This document shows, one piece after another, positions 8,827-17,583 of a stretch of 64,000 bases of DNA (the stretch's first letter is position 1; every line of letters starts with the position of its first letter). Both the position numbers and the translations under genes were made by a program. A model generated the notes under the pieces. That model saw nothing but the letters and a program-made list of their open reading frames with translations. It was not told the DNA's origin and made no database searches. Source of the DNA: Cellulomonas cellasea (GTDB lineage: Bacteria; Actinomycetota; Actinomycetes; Actinomycetales; Cellulomonadaceae); contig NZ_BJLR01000033.1 of NCBI RefSeq assembly GCF_006538745.1, positions 62,001-126,000 on the forward strand, read 5' to 3'.

Positions 8827-9126
8827 TCACGACGGGTCCTCGTCCTCGTCGGACAGGTAGGCGTCGTTCTCCGCGTAGAACACCACCGCCTCGCACGCCT
8901 CTGCCAGGCTCGGTGTGCGCTCGTCGCGCCATGCAGACCACACCTCGAGCACCTCCTGCGCGATCCACAGCTCCAGCAGGTACGTCCACCCGTCGGGCGG
9001 CGCCTCGCCGTCGTGCACGAGGATCACCTCCGTCGCCCCGGTCACCGGCACGCTCCCTTCTCGGACGTAGATGACGCTCGTGCGCGGCTTCGAGCCGATG
9101 TCCGCGATGACGTCGTGCAGCAGCAC
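8827..9126 (-). CDS. Putative immunity protein of the RHS nuclease toxin
   Basis: 99 residues, acidic (C-terminal YLSDEDEDPS), rich in Trp and beta-prone segments (TSVIYVREGSVPV, TEVILVHDGEAPP), followed by a helical LELWIAQEVLEVW. No family is recognised with confidence. The GTG start lies 4 nt after the toxin stop on the same strand, with GGGGG as a ribosome site overlapping the end of the toxin gene. Position, size and acidity fit a cognate immunity protein that binds and blocks the nuclease tip. An ATG start is not available. Base composition is lower in G+C than the neighbouring housekeeping genes. Confidence 0.7.
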   Translation of the reverse strand: MLLHDVIADIGSKPRTSVIYVREGSVPVTGATEVILVHDGEAPPDGWTYLLELWIAQEVLEVWSAWRDERTPSLAEACEAVVFYAENDAYLSDEDEDPS

Positions 9127-9130
9127 GGAG

Positions 9131-12100
9131 CTACCCCCAGATCTTGAAGCCGCCTCTGCGGCCGGGGTGGAACAGGTCACGGAAGCGTCCCCCGGCACTG
9201 TGCTGACCCATCGGGACGAGCTGCATCCGCCCAGGGTCGGCGTGGTGGTGCCAGGTCCACCCGAGCGCGCTCGGGCTCTCGCTGCTCACCCCACCACGGG
9301 CCCCTTGGATCTGGTTGCGGATGCCGGGGATGATCCGTTCCATCATCGCGTCGAAGTCTGCGTCCCCGTTCATCGCGGCCAGCAGGTTCTCGTTCGACTC
9401 CCGGAAGTGGTCGCCGCGCGTCTTGCCCGGGTAGGAACCTCGCGAGAGCCGGGTCTCGTAGGCGACGCTGTAGGCGTTGCCCGGGCCCTGCGACGGGTTG
9501 GAGCACGCGCACGCCCGGCCGCCCGAGGGCTGCGTACCGCAGTTGTGCACGAGGACGGAGGTGTCGCCCGCCTGCACGTAGTACGTGTGGTCGGTGTCGA
9601 CAGTGAGGTTGTGGACCCGGGCGAAGGTGGACCTGTCGTGGACCGCGGTGACTGTGACGGTGGTTCCGTCGCTCGCCACGACCCTGTCGCCGACGACGAT
9701 CTGAGCGGCCTCGACCCAGGTGCCGTCGACCCGGAGGAACTCGTGCGCCTCGGTCGCGGTGACCTTCTCGGCCAGGGCGTCGTCAGCGGTCGTCGCCGGT
9801 CCGCCCCCGCCGACGCCGGCGAACTCCAGGTCGATCATCCGCTTGGCGCCGGCGGAGGTGACAGATGCCACGACCTGCCGCGCACCGGTCGACCCCTCCG
9901 GGCCGGTGGCGGCGACGGTGTCTCCGGGCTCGAGGTCCTCGATGGCCCGGGTGGTCCCGTCGGCCAGGAGCACCCGGGTGCCCGGCGGGAAGGAGCTGGG
10001 CCGCTCGCACGCGTCGCCCTTCTTGGCCTTGGCGTTGGCCTTCTTCGCCGACGCGACCTCCTTGGTCGTCTTCGTCGCGACCGTCTTCGTCGACGCGGCG
10101 GCGTCCTGGGCCTGCTTCGCCGCGGTGTTCGCCTTCGAGACCGCCGCGGCGTCCGGGGTCACCTTCGTCGCCGCGGGGATGTCGTCCAGCGCGCGCCGGG
10201 CGGCCTTGAGCTTGGAGTATCCCTCGACCAGGCGCTTGCCGACCCCGACCGCCTTGATCGCGACCTTCGCCGCCTTGAACAGCTTGCCCCACGGCACCGC
10301 GTTCAGCGCCGTCGAGATGCACGCCCCGACGTCGCCCTCGGTCACGCACTTCTTCGCGTCGGTGTACCCGATCAGGTCCAGGACCAGGCCGATGATCTCG
10401 TCGCCGATCTGCGAGACCAGCGCCTCCGCCTCGGCGACCGCCTTCTTCGCCGCCGCCCGCTGACCCGCGAACGGGTCCGTCGCGCTCGTGCCCGCGTCGG
10501 TGCCCGTGCCCTTCTCCGGGGCCATGCCCGTCGGGTCCGTCGTGAACGTCGGACGGTTCGCCGCGTAGGCGTACGACGAGACCGCCGCGTTCTGCCCCGA
10601 GCCGACGACCGGGTCGACCGAGTCGAACCGGCCCGTGGAGGTGTCGTAGTTCCGGGCCCGGAGCTGGTACCGGTCCGACTGCGTCACGTCCCGGTAGCCG
10701 CCCGCGTACTGCAAGGGGTTGCTCGGTGCACCCGCGTCGAGCTGCGTGCCGCCGCCCACGAGGTCCGTGCCACGCGAGCCGCCGAACGGGTCGTAGTCGT
10801 ACGCCCACTGCGGCGCACCCGACTCCGACACCATCCCCGACACGCCGCCGAGCCAGTCACGCACGTAGGAGGAGAACCCGCCCGACCCCGCGCCCTCCCC
10901 CGTCGCCGCGCCGTCGAACAGCGCGAGCGGCGACCCGTCGGGCGCGTACAGGAACGACGTCGCGGACGACGAGGTCTCGGCACCGTCCGCGCCGAGGTCG
11001 GACAGCGTCTCGGTGGCCAGCATCGGCATGCCCGCCGCGATGTCCCACGACCAGTCGGTCGCGGTCCCCGCGCCCGAGGTCTGCCCCTCGGCGCGCGTGA
11101 CCGAGCCGAGCCGCATGCCTGCACCGTCGTAGGCGTACTGCGTCGACCTCCCGCCGACCGTCGCCGAGGCGAGCGAGCGGTCGAGGTTGTACGTGTACCG
11201 CTCGTCGCCGGCGCGGGTCTGGTTGCCCTCCGCGTCGTAGGCGTACTCCCGTGTCCCCGGGCGCACGTCGGCGAGGCCGGTGACCTGGCCCGTGATCGAC
11301 GTGACCTCGCGGGTGAGCTGGTCGCCCGCGTCGTAGGTGTACGCGGTGCTCGCGCTGCCGGTCGCCGTCGTGACCTTCTGGGTCTTCCGGTTCCCGACCA
11401 GGTCGTAGGAGTAGTCGAACCGCTCGGCCGCGGCGGCGCCCGGGGCACAGCTCTGGGCGCCGTAGCAGGCCGAGGTGAGGCGGTGGGCCTTGTCGTACGA
11501 GTACGACGTCGCCTCGGTGACCTGCGTCCCGCCCGGCGTCGTGGTCCGTGCCGCGGTGATCCGCGTCGGGTTGCCCGCGGCGTCGAGGTCGAGCTCGTGC
11601 GACGAGACGACCTCGCCGCCCGCGCGCGTCGTGGCGGTGCGGGTCATCCGGCCCGCCGCGTCGTACTCGCGGTCCTCGGTCAGGCCCGTCGACTCCGGGA
11701 ACGTGATCGACGTGAGCTGGTCGGCGACGTCGTACCCGAAGCCGTACGCCGCGCTCGTGCCGGCCCGGCTCGCCGTCAGCGAGGTGAGGCGGTCGGCGAC
11801 GTCGTAGGTGGCGTCGACGGTCGTGCCGTCCGGGTAGGTGCGGGACGTCAGGTTGTCCTGGTCGTCGTAGCCGTACGTGAACGTCTCGACCGCACCGTCG
11901 ACGCCCGTCCGTGTCGCCGCCGTGAGCAGGCCCGTGGCGTCGAACGTGTGCTCCCGCACCCCGCTCGCGTCGGCCATCGAGACCAGGCGGTTCTTCGCGT
12001 CGTAGCCGTACGTGAACGCCTGGCCCGCAGCGCCGAGCGTCTTCGACGTCAGCCGGTCGAGCGTGTCGTACGCGAGGAAGACCGTGCGTGCCTCGCGGTT

Positions 12101-15100
12101 CGGGTCGACGCGCGGGTCGCCCTCGACGACGCGGGCCGTGACGAGCCGGGTGAGGTTGGAGTTCGCGTCGTACACGTACTCGCGGCGCCGCCCCAGCGGG
12201 TCGGTCGTCGCCGTGGTCCGTCCGGCGCGGTCGTACTCGAGCGCAGCCTCGTGACCGAGCGGGTCGCGGCGCTTGATGACCTGGCCGTTCGCGTCGTACA
12301 GGTAGCGCAGCGACTGCTGCTCACCGCTCGCGTCCGGGCCGAGCACCGACGTCAGCCGGTCGGCGGCGTCGTAGCCGTAGCGGACGACCGAGCCGGTCGG
12401 GTCGGTCATCGACGCGAGACGCCCGACGGCGTCGTACGCGGCCTTCGTGACGTGACCGAGCGGGTCGCGGACCTCGACGGGGTTGCCCGACGGGTCGTAG
12501 GTGTACCGGGTCGTGAACGCCGCAGGGTCGGCGCCCGCGACGTGGCCGCGCGGCTCGGTGATCGCCACCAGGCGCCCGTCGTCGTCGTACTCCCACGTGA
12601 CCACGCCGCCCGACGCCGTGACCTGGCGCGTCGGGTTGCCGGCCTGGTCGTACTCGATGCGCGCGGGCGACTCCACACCGGAGCCACCCGTGCGGCGGCC
12701 GGCCTTGTCGTACGTGAAGCCGAGGTCCTCGCCCGTCTCGTCGGAGATGTTCGTGACGTGGCCGGACGGGTCGTAGCCGATACCGGTCGTCGCGCCGAGC
12801 TCGTCGATCTGCTGGACCGGGCGGCCCAGCTCGTCGAAGCGCGTGTCGACCTGGACGAGACGCCCCTGCGAGTCCGGACGCTCCGCGCGGATGAGGTTGC
12901 CGCGGAAGTCGTAGTGGAACGTCGTCGTGTACGCGGTGCGGCGGGCCCTCGCGTCCGCGTCGGACTCGCCGTCGCGCTGCGCCTGGTTGCCGAGCGGCAG
13001 CGTCTCGGTCCTCACACGTCCCTGGCCGTCGTACGTCCACGACGTGCGGTTGCCCTCGCCGTCGGTGACCGAGGCCGTCCGGCCCGCCTTCGTGTACGTG
13101 TGCTCGGTGACGTTGCCGACCGGGTCCTTGAGCGTGACGAGCCGGCCGGAGTCGTCGTAGGTGTACCGGAACGAGTTCGCGAGCTGGTCGGTCACGACCA
13201 CGACGTTGCCGAGCTCGTCGTACGTCGTGCGGACCTGGGCGTTCTTGCCCGGGTCGAACCGCTCGAGCACGCGGTCCTGGTGGTCGTAGACGACGCGCGT
13301 GCGGTACGAGTCCTTGCTCGCGCCCGCGACCGTGCCGCGCGGGTCGACGACCGACACCATGCGGCCGGTCCCGTCGTACGTGAACTCGGTGCGCCGGCCG
13401 GTCGCGGCGACCTCCGCGGTGCGGTTTCCCGCCGCGTCGTACTCGTAGCGCGTCACCTTGCCGCGCGGGTCCGTGCGGCGGGCGAGCAGCCCCCGCGCGT
13501 CGTAGACGTAGGAGTAGCCGTCGGTCTGCTCCGGGTCCTTCTGGCCCGTGAGCTCCTGCTCGGCGTTGTACGCGTACGACCACGTGTGACCGCGGCCGTC
13601 GGTGTGCGCGGTGAGGTTGTTGCCCGCGTCGAACGCGTTGCGCTCGACGTACTCGAACGGCGCCGGGGCGACGCGCTCGACCGGGTTGCCGTTCGGGTCG
13701 TGCGACGCCGCTGCCTGGTTGCCGTCGGGGTCGACGACGAGGCCCTCGTTGAGGCGGGCGTCGTACCGGTACGTGACCGTCTCGCCGTTGCCGTTGCGCG
13801 AGTACAGCAGCACGTTGTCGCGGTAGCCGTCGACCGAGACGACGCCGTCGGGGTCCGTCGTGGTGCCGACCTGCTCGCCCGCGTCCCAGGCGAACGTGCT
13901 GGCAGCGCCCGACGCGTCGGTCTGCTGCGTGACGCGGCCGGCCGCGTCGTACACGTTCGCGACGTCGCGCTTGCCGCGTGCGTTCGTGACCTCGGTGAGG
14001 CGACCGCCGGAGTACCGGTAGCTCCAGGTCAGTCCGCGTGCGTCCTGGACCTTCGCCAGGCGGCCGGACTCGTAGTCGAACTGCACGCTGCGCCCGTCGG
14101 GCAGCGTGATCTTGCTGATCGCCTCGACGTCGCGGCGGTTCTCGACGCGGACGACCCGGCCGGCGGCGTCCGTGACCGTCGACAGCAGCCCGGCGCTGTC
14201 GTAGGCGAGCGTGACGCCGTGACCGCGCGCGTCCTTCACGGACAGCAGCACGCCCTCGGCGTCGAACTCGAGCCGGCGCTGGTCGGGCGGGGTGAGCACC
14301 CAGCCGCCGCCCGGGCGGTCGGTCAGCACGGCGCGCACGCCGGCCGGCCGCTCGTAGGAGCCGTCGACGGCCCGCGTGTAGACCGCTTCGGCGCCGTCCT
14401 CCGCGCGCACCCGCACCGCGCCGGCACCGTCGCCGGCCTCGACCCGGGCGTCGTAGGTCCACGTCCAGCCCGCGCCGAACATGCCGACGCCCGGGTTCGC
14501 GGACGAGTAGAACCGCACCGCCTGGAACGGGATGCCGAAGCCGGACATCGTCAGGTCCGCCTCGGTGCGGTTGAACGCGCCGGTGCCGGTGTTGACGAGC
14601 GCGCCGCGCAGCTCCTGGCCGTCGACGGTGCGCCCGAGGACGTTGGGGCACGCGCAGCCGGCGGCCTGCTCGGCCGAGAGGCTCGGCGGGACGACGGTCG
14701 TGCGCGGCCGGGCTGCTGCCGAGGGCGCCGAGTCCGCGCGCTCGCCCGCGTCGTCCAGCACCGTGATCGTCACCGTGTAGGTGCGCGTCGCGTCGAGGAC
14801 CCAGCCGTCGGCGGCGCCGAAGCTGCGGCAGAACTCGCGGGGGGAGCCGCAGCGAGCCAGGTCGTCGCGGTCGAGGTAGTTGGAGACCTGGGTCGCGCCC
14901 GTCTCGGCGTCGGTCACCGTGGCGAACCAGCGCGCCCAGGAGGTCGGGTCGCCGTCGGCCACGTCGGCGTCGAAGTACGTGACGAGCGAGGTGTCACCGA
15001 GCAGGTAGCCCGAGCGCAGCAGGACGTCGGTCGCGGCGCCCTCGGCCACGGCAGCCCCGGGTGCCGGCGGGACCGCCGGCTCGGGGACGTCGGTGGGAGC

Positions 15101-15439
15101 GGCGGCATCGACGGCGTCGGCGGCCGGCACGAGCAGCCCGGGTGCGGCGGGCGCGCCGGACCACCAGGCGACGCGCGACGAGGCCGCCTCGTCACCAGGG
15201 ACCGCGGCGGCGTCGACCGCGGGCGGCTCCACCGGAGCGTCGAGCCCGTCGCCGGTCCGCACGGCGGTCGGGGGGAGCGGCCGCTCGACCGGCGGAGCCC
15301 CCTCGGTCGCCACCGGCGTCTCCGCGACCGCCACCCCCGCGCCGACCGGCACCAGGCTGATCGACGTGGCCGCGACCGCGACCGCGAGCGCCCGACCCAC
15401 CACGACGCCGACACCACGTCGGCCTGCACGCACGTTCAT
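9131..15439 (-). CDS. Secreted RHS/YD-repeat polymorphic toxin with HINT and WHH nuclease domains
   Basis: 2102 residues. Residues 1-40 are a signal peptide (twin Arg, hydrophobic core, AVAE cleavage region). A low-complexity and Fn3-like stretch runs to about 265; a DUF6531-like start of the RHS shell is at about 275-350 (VNTGTGAFNRTEADL, GAGWTWTYDARV). YD repeats of the form xxYDxxGRLxxxxDPxG run to about 1530. The RHS-associated core (QYAGGYRDVTQSDRYQLRAR, NYDTSTGRFDSVDPV) ends near 1620. A pretoxin HINT domain spans Cys1811 to the terminal VHNC (Cys1967) and probably cleaves off the tip. The 135-residue tip ends with GWTWHHHADPGRMQLVP (Trp2063, His2064-2066, later His2080 and His2091), the signature of HNH/EndoVII nucleases with conserved WHH. 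It would kill neighbouring cells by cutting DNA; delivery is unknown. Confidence 0.93.
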   Translation of the reverse strand: MNVRAGRRGVGVVVGRALAVAVAATSISLVPVGAGVAVAETPVATEGAPPVERPLPPTAVRTGDGLDAPVEPPAVDAAAVPGDEAASSRVAWWSGAPAAPGLLVPAADAVDAAAPTDVPEPAVPPAPGAAVAEGAATDVLLRSGYLLGDTSLVTYFDADVADGDPTSWARWFATVTDAETGATQVSNYLDRDDLARCGSPREFCRSFGAADGWVLDATRTYTVTITVLDDAGERADSAPSAAARPRTTVVPPSLSAEQAAGCACPNVLGRTVDGQELRGALVNTGTGAFNRTEADLTMSGFGIPFQAVRFYSSANPGVGMFGAGWTWTYDARVEAGDGAGAVRVRAEDGAEAVYTRAVDGSYERPAGVRAVLTDRPGGGWVLTPPDQRRLEFDAEGVLLSVKDARGHGVTLAYDSAGLLSTVTDAAGRVVRVENRRDVEAISKITLPDGRSVQFDYESGRLAKVQDARGLTWSYRYSGGRLTEVTNARGKRDVANVYDAAGRVTQQTDASGAASTFAWDAGEQVGTTTDPDGVVSVDGYRDNVLLYSRNGNGETVTYRYDARLNEGLVVDPDGNQAAASHDPNGNPVERVAPAPFEYVERNAFDAGNNLTAHTDGRGHTWSYAYNAEQELTGQKDPEQTDGYSYVYDARGLLARRTDPRGKVTRYEYDAAGNRTAEVAATGRRTEFTYDGTGRMVSVVDPRGTVAGASKDSYRTRVVYDHQDRVLERFDPGKNAQVRTTYDELGNVVVVTDQLANSFRYTYDDSGRLVTLKDPVGNVTEHTYTKAGRTASVTDGEGNRTSWTYDGQGRVRTETLPLGNQAQRDGESDADARARRTAYTTTFHYDFRGNLIRAERPDSQGRLVQVDTRFDELGRPVQQIDELGATTGIGYDPSGHVTNISDETGEDLGFTYDKAGRRTGGSGVESPARIEYDQAGNPTRQVTASGGVVTWEYDDDGRLVAITEPRGHVAGADPAAFTTRYTYDPSGNPVEVRDPLGHVTKAAYDAVGRLASMTDPTGSVVRYGYDAADRLTSVLGPDASGEQQSLRYLYDANGQVIKRRDPLGHEAALEYDRAGRTTATTDPLGRRREYVYDANSNLTRLVTARVVEGDPRVDPNREARTVFLAYDTLDRLTSKTLGAAGQAFTYGYDAKNRLVSMADASGVREHTFDATGLLTAATRTGVDGAVETFTYGYDDQDNLTSRTYPDGTTVDATYDVADRLTSLTASRAGTSAAYGFGYDVADQLTSITFPESTGLTEDREYDAAGRMTRTATTRAGGEVVSSHELDLDAAGNPTRITAARTTTPGGTQVTEATSYSYDKAHRLTSACYGAQSCAPGAAAAERFDYSYDLVGNRKTQKVTTATGSASTAYTYDAGDQLTREVTSITGQVTGLADVRPGTREYAYDAEGNQTRAGDERYTYNLDRSLASATVGGRSTQYAYDGAGMRLGSVTRAEGQTSGAGTATDWSWDIAAGMPMLATETLSDLGADGAETSSSATSFLYAPDGSPLALFDGAATGEGAGSGGFSSYVRDWLGGVSGMVSESGAPQWAYDYDPFGGSRGTDLVGGGTQLDAGAPSNPLQYAGGYRDVTQSDRYQLRARNYDTSTGRFDSVDPVVGSGQNAAVSSYAYAANRPTFTTDPTGMAPEKGTGTDAGTSATDPFAGQRAAAKKAVAEAEALVSQIGDEIIGLVLDLIGYTDAKKCVTEGDVGACISTALNAVPWGKLFKAAKVAIKAVGVGKRLVEGYSKLKAARRALDDIPAATKVTPDAAAVSKANTAAKQAQDAAASTKTVATKTTKEVASAKKANAKAKKGDACERPSSFPPGTRVLLADGTTRAIEDLEPGDTVAATGPEGSTGARQVVASVTSAGAKRMIDLEFAGVGGGGPATTADDALAEKVTATEAHEFLRVDGTWVEAAQIVVGDRVVASDGTTVTVTAVHDRSTFARVHNLTVDTDHTYYVQAGDTSVLVHNCGTQPSGGRACACSNPSQGPGNAYSVAYETRLSRGSYPGKTRGDHFRESNENLLAAMNGDADFDAMMERIIPGIRNQIQGARGGVSSESPSALGWTWHHHADPGRMQLVPMGQHSAGGRFRDLFHPGRRGGFKIWG

Positions 15440-15806
15440 CGCTGCCCCCTGGCACCCGTGCGCACCGGCCCCGCACGTCCTCGTGCGGCCGGGCTCCTCG
15501 ACCTCGAGCCGCCCGACCCCCCTGTCGGCAGCGGAGTCAACCCACGTGGTGGGTCACGCGTATACGGACATCTCGGACACTGAGACGGTCGCGCGCGTGA
15601 GCCATGGGAGCGATCTCACCGCGAGATCACCGCGTCCATGGCAGCGGGAGGCGCCGTCCCAGCAGGTGCCACGCGGTTTCCCACACCGCGATGGGCAGCA
15701 GACCGGGCCTCCGAGCCCCCCGGACGACGACGGGGACGATGAGAAAACTCTCATCGTCCCCGTCGGGAGATCGGTGCGCCGCGGTCGGCGCTCGTGGGGT
15801 GCTCGC
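15440..15806. other. 367-bp gene-free region upstream of the toxin gene
   Basis: Holds no credible ORF. It must carry the toxin promoter; on the minus strand TTGACT (15540-15535) and TATACG (near 15563) are seen but are not properly spaced. A short inverted repeat GATCTC/GAGATC sits at 15612-15628, and the terminator hairpin of the VKOR gene at 15728-15765. Confidence 0.5.
15728..15765 (-). terminator. 17-bp hairpin after the VKOR gene
   Basis: Arms 15728-15744 and 15749-15765 are perfectly complementary around an AAAC loop, 41 nt beyond the VKOR stop. It separates the VKOR gene from the co-directional toxin gene. Confidence 0.72.
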
Positions 15807-16451
15807 TCAGGCGAACAGCGCGGCGCCGTGCTTCAGGACGACGAGCGCGGCGAGCAGGATCAGCCACGCGGCGATGACGATGACGTCGTTGTCCGCGTCG
15901 ACGAACTCCTTGGCCCAGCGCTGCACCCCGCGTGGCAGGTACAGGTTGTCCTCACGGATGTTGAAGTGCAGCAGCGACGCGAACACCAGCGTCGTCGAGA
16001 TCGTCACGAGCATGCACCACGGGCACAGCGCGCCGATCTCCATCAGCGACTGCTGGAACAGCCAGTAGGCGAAGACCACGCCGATGAGGTAGACGAGCTG
16101 CGCCGAGAACATGAACCAGCGCGGGAACCGCACGCCGCCGAGCGAGGCGACCGCGATCGTGATGACCACCGGCTCGGCGATCAGTCCGAGGAACGCGTTC
16201 GGGAAGCCGAGCAGCTTGGCCTGCCACGAGTTCGCGACCGTCGCACAGCTGATCACCGCGTTGATGTCGCAGCCCAGCACCGCCTCGGAGTCCTTGGCGA
16301 GCGTGATGGCCTCGATCGAGAGCACGAGCGACGCGGTGAGGCTCAGCAGCGCCGAGACGAGCATCGTGCCGAAGATCCAGCCGCGCGAGTGCCGCAGCTC
16401 GCGGACGCGGCCCGCCGTCGTCGGCGGGGTGGGGTCGAGAACGTCGGTCAT
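15807..16451 (-). CDS. Vitamin K epoxide reductase (VKOR) family protein
   Basis: 214 residues with five hydrophobic segments. VKOR proteins reoxidise the periplasmic disulfide catalyst (DsbA-like) using quinone, the actinobacterial counterpart of DsbB. The membrane redox centre C143PWC146 and the shuttle cysteines Cys61 and Cys69 (CDINAVISC) are present, as is GFPNAFLGL of the family. No fused thioredoxin domain follows; the C-terminal 55 residues end in one more membrane segment. The ATG at 16451 opens the gene. It stands alone, divergent from maf across 247 bp, and may serve exported proteins in general. Confidence 0.92.
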   Translation of the reverse strand: MTDVLDPTPPTTAGRVRELRHSRGWIFGTMLVSALLSLTASLVLSIEAITLAKDSEAVLGCDINAVISCATVANSWQAKLLGFPNAFLGLIAEPVVITIAVASLGGVRFPRWFMFSAQLVYLIGVVFAYWLFQQSLMEIGALCPWCMLVTISTTLVFASLLHFNIREDNLYLPRGVQRWAKEFVDADNDVIVIAAWLILLAALVVLKHGAALFA

Positions 16452-16684
16452 GGCAGCAGGGGTCCTCTGGGTCCGTCGAGGCTCGAGCCGGTCGCGGCGG
16501 TGCGTCGGTGAGCAGGTGTCCGCCCGATCATCGCCCACGCCGGGCGCGCAGGTCGAGAATCGAAGGTCCCAGGGCGCCGTGCGGCGCGGATTCACAGGAA
16601 ACGCGTCGACCCCGCGGGCGCGTCGGGCGGCCGGGCCCGGCGCCGCCTCGCGGGTGCTCGCGGGCACCGCCGGCGACCCGTCGG

Positions 16685-16690
16685 TAGGCT
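16685..16690 (+). promoter_or_regulatory. -10 hexamer of maf
   Basis: TAGGCT ends 8 nt before GTG 16699; a leaderless transcript is likely. Confidence 0.45.
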
Positions 16691-16698
16691 CGCACGCC

Positions 16699-17406
16699 GT
16701 GACCCGACTGCTCCTGGCCTCCGCCTCCCCCGCCCGCCGCGCGACGCTCGTCGCCGCCGGGATCGACCCGCTCGTCGCCGTCTCCACGGTCGACGAGGAG
16801 GCGACGCTCGCCGCCGCGCGCGAGCGGTTCGGCGCGCTCGAGCCCGCCGACGCGGTGCTCGTGCTCGCGCAGGCCAAGGTCGAGGACGTCGCCCGCACGC
16901 TCGCGGCGGCCCCCGTCGCCGGGGACGCGGGCGCCGCCGCGGAGGACGAGGCCGACGACGACCTGCTCCTGCTCGGCTGCGACTCGATGCTCGAGCTCGA
17001 CGGCGAGATCTTCGGCAAGCCCGCGAGCGCCGAGGAGGCCGTCGCCCGCTGGCGCACGATGCGCGGGCGCAGCGGCGTGCTGCACACCGGGCACTGGCTG
17101 ATCGACGACCGGCCCGGCGCGGCGGACGGCGGGCGCGGCACGGGCGGGACCCTGGGCGCGACGTCCTCGACGGTCGTGCACTTCGCTGACCTGACCGACG
17201 ACGAGATCGACGCGTACGTCGCGACGGGCGAGCCGCTCGCGGTCGCGGGTGCGTTCACGGTCGACGGGCTCGGCGGCGCGTTCGTGACCGGCATCGAGGG
17301 CGACCACCACGGGGTCGTCGGGCTCAGCCTGCCGCTGCTGCGGGAGCTGTTGGGCGAGGTCGGCGTGACGCTCCCCGAGCTCTGGCGGCAGGCGCCGGCC
17401 CGCTGA
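16699..17406 (+). CDS. maf: Maf/Ham1-type nucleoside triphosphate pyrophosphatase
   Basis: 235 residues. Maf proteins hydrolyse dTTP, UTP or modified nucleotides to the monophosphate and influence septum formation. Diagnostic are the N-terminal LLLASASPARRATL, the GCDSMLELDGEIFGKP segment near residue 94, and the C-terminal EGDHHGVVGLSLPLL. Residues 75-92 are an acidic Ala-rich insertion absent from shorter relatives. In mycobacteria the gene sits between the accD5/accE5 and accA3 genes; here the same neighbours are kept, but about 13 kb of other genes separate it from accE. Confidence 0.92.
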   Translation: MTRLLLASASPARRATLVAAGIDPLVAVSTVDEEATLAAARERFGALEPADAVLVLAQAKVEDVARTLAAAPVAGDAGAAAEDEADDDLLLLGCDSMLELDGEIFGKPASAEEAVARWRTMRGRSGVLHTGHWLIDDRPGAADGGRGTGGTLGATSSTVVHFADLTDDEIDAYVATGEPLAVAGAFTVDGLGGAFVTGIEGDHHGVVGLSLPLLRELLGEVGVTLPELWRQAPAR

Positions 17407-17413
17407 GCGCGGC

Positions 17414-17447
17414 GCCGCGCGTTGTCCCCACCGGACAACCGCGCGGC
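17414..17447 (+). terminator. Hairpin after maf
   Basis: A 14-bp stem (GCCGCGCG then TTGTCC against GGACAA and CGCGCGGC) with one bulged base and a 5-nt loop starts 8 nt after the maf stop. Confidence 0.68.
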
Positions 17448-17572
17448 CCACGACCGGACATCGGCGGCGCGTCGTTGGAGGAGTCCTACAAGACCGGTCG
17501 ACGCCCGATGGTCACATCCCCAATCTTCGGACGCTCCGGCGCAGCAGGTGGGACCTGCGACCCTGGCCACGT

Positions 17573-17578
17573 TACGGT
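17573..17578 (+). promoter_or_regulatory. -10 hexamer of the carboxylase alpha-subunit gene
   Basis: TACGGT ends 5 nt before GTG 17584, consistent with a leaderless transcript after the maf terminator. Confidence 0.45.
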
Positions 17579-17583
17579 GAGCC

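Noticed and set aside
9539-10009. HINT domain read as an intein
   Set aside because: It stands just before a toxin tip in an RHS protein and ends in VHNC with no conserved host protein on either side, the pattern of pretoxin HINT domains.
9071-15583. Very long open frame on the plus strand opposite the RHS gene
   Set aside because: It is Arg/Val-rich, without domains, and mirrors the codon bias of the RHS gene; the minus strand reading has clear YD repeats.
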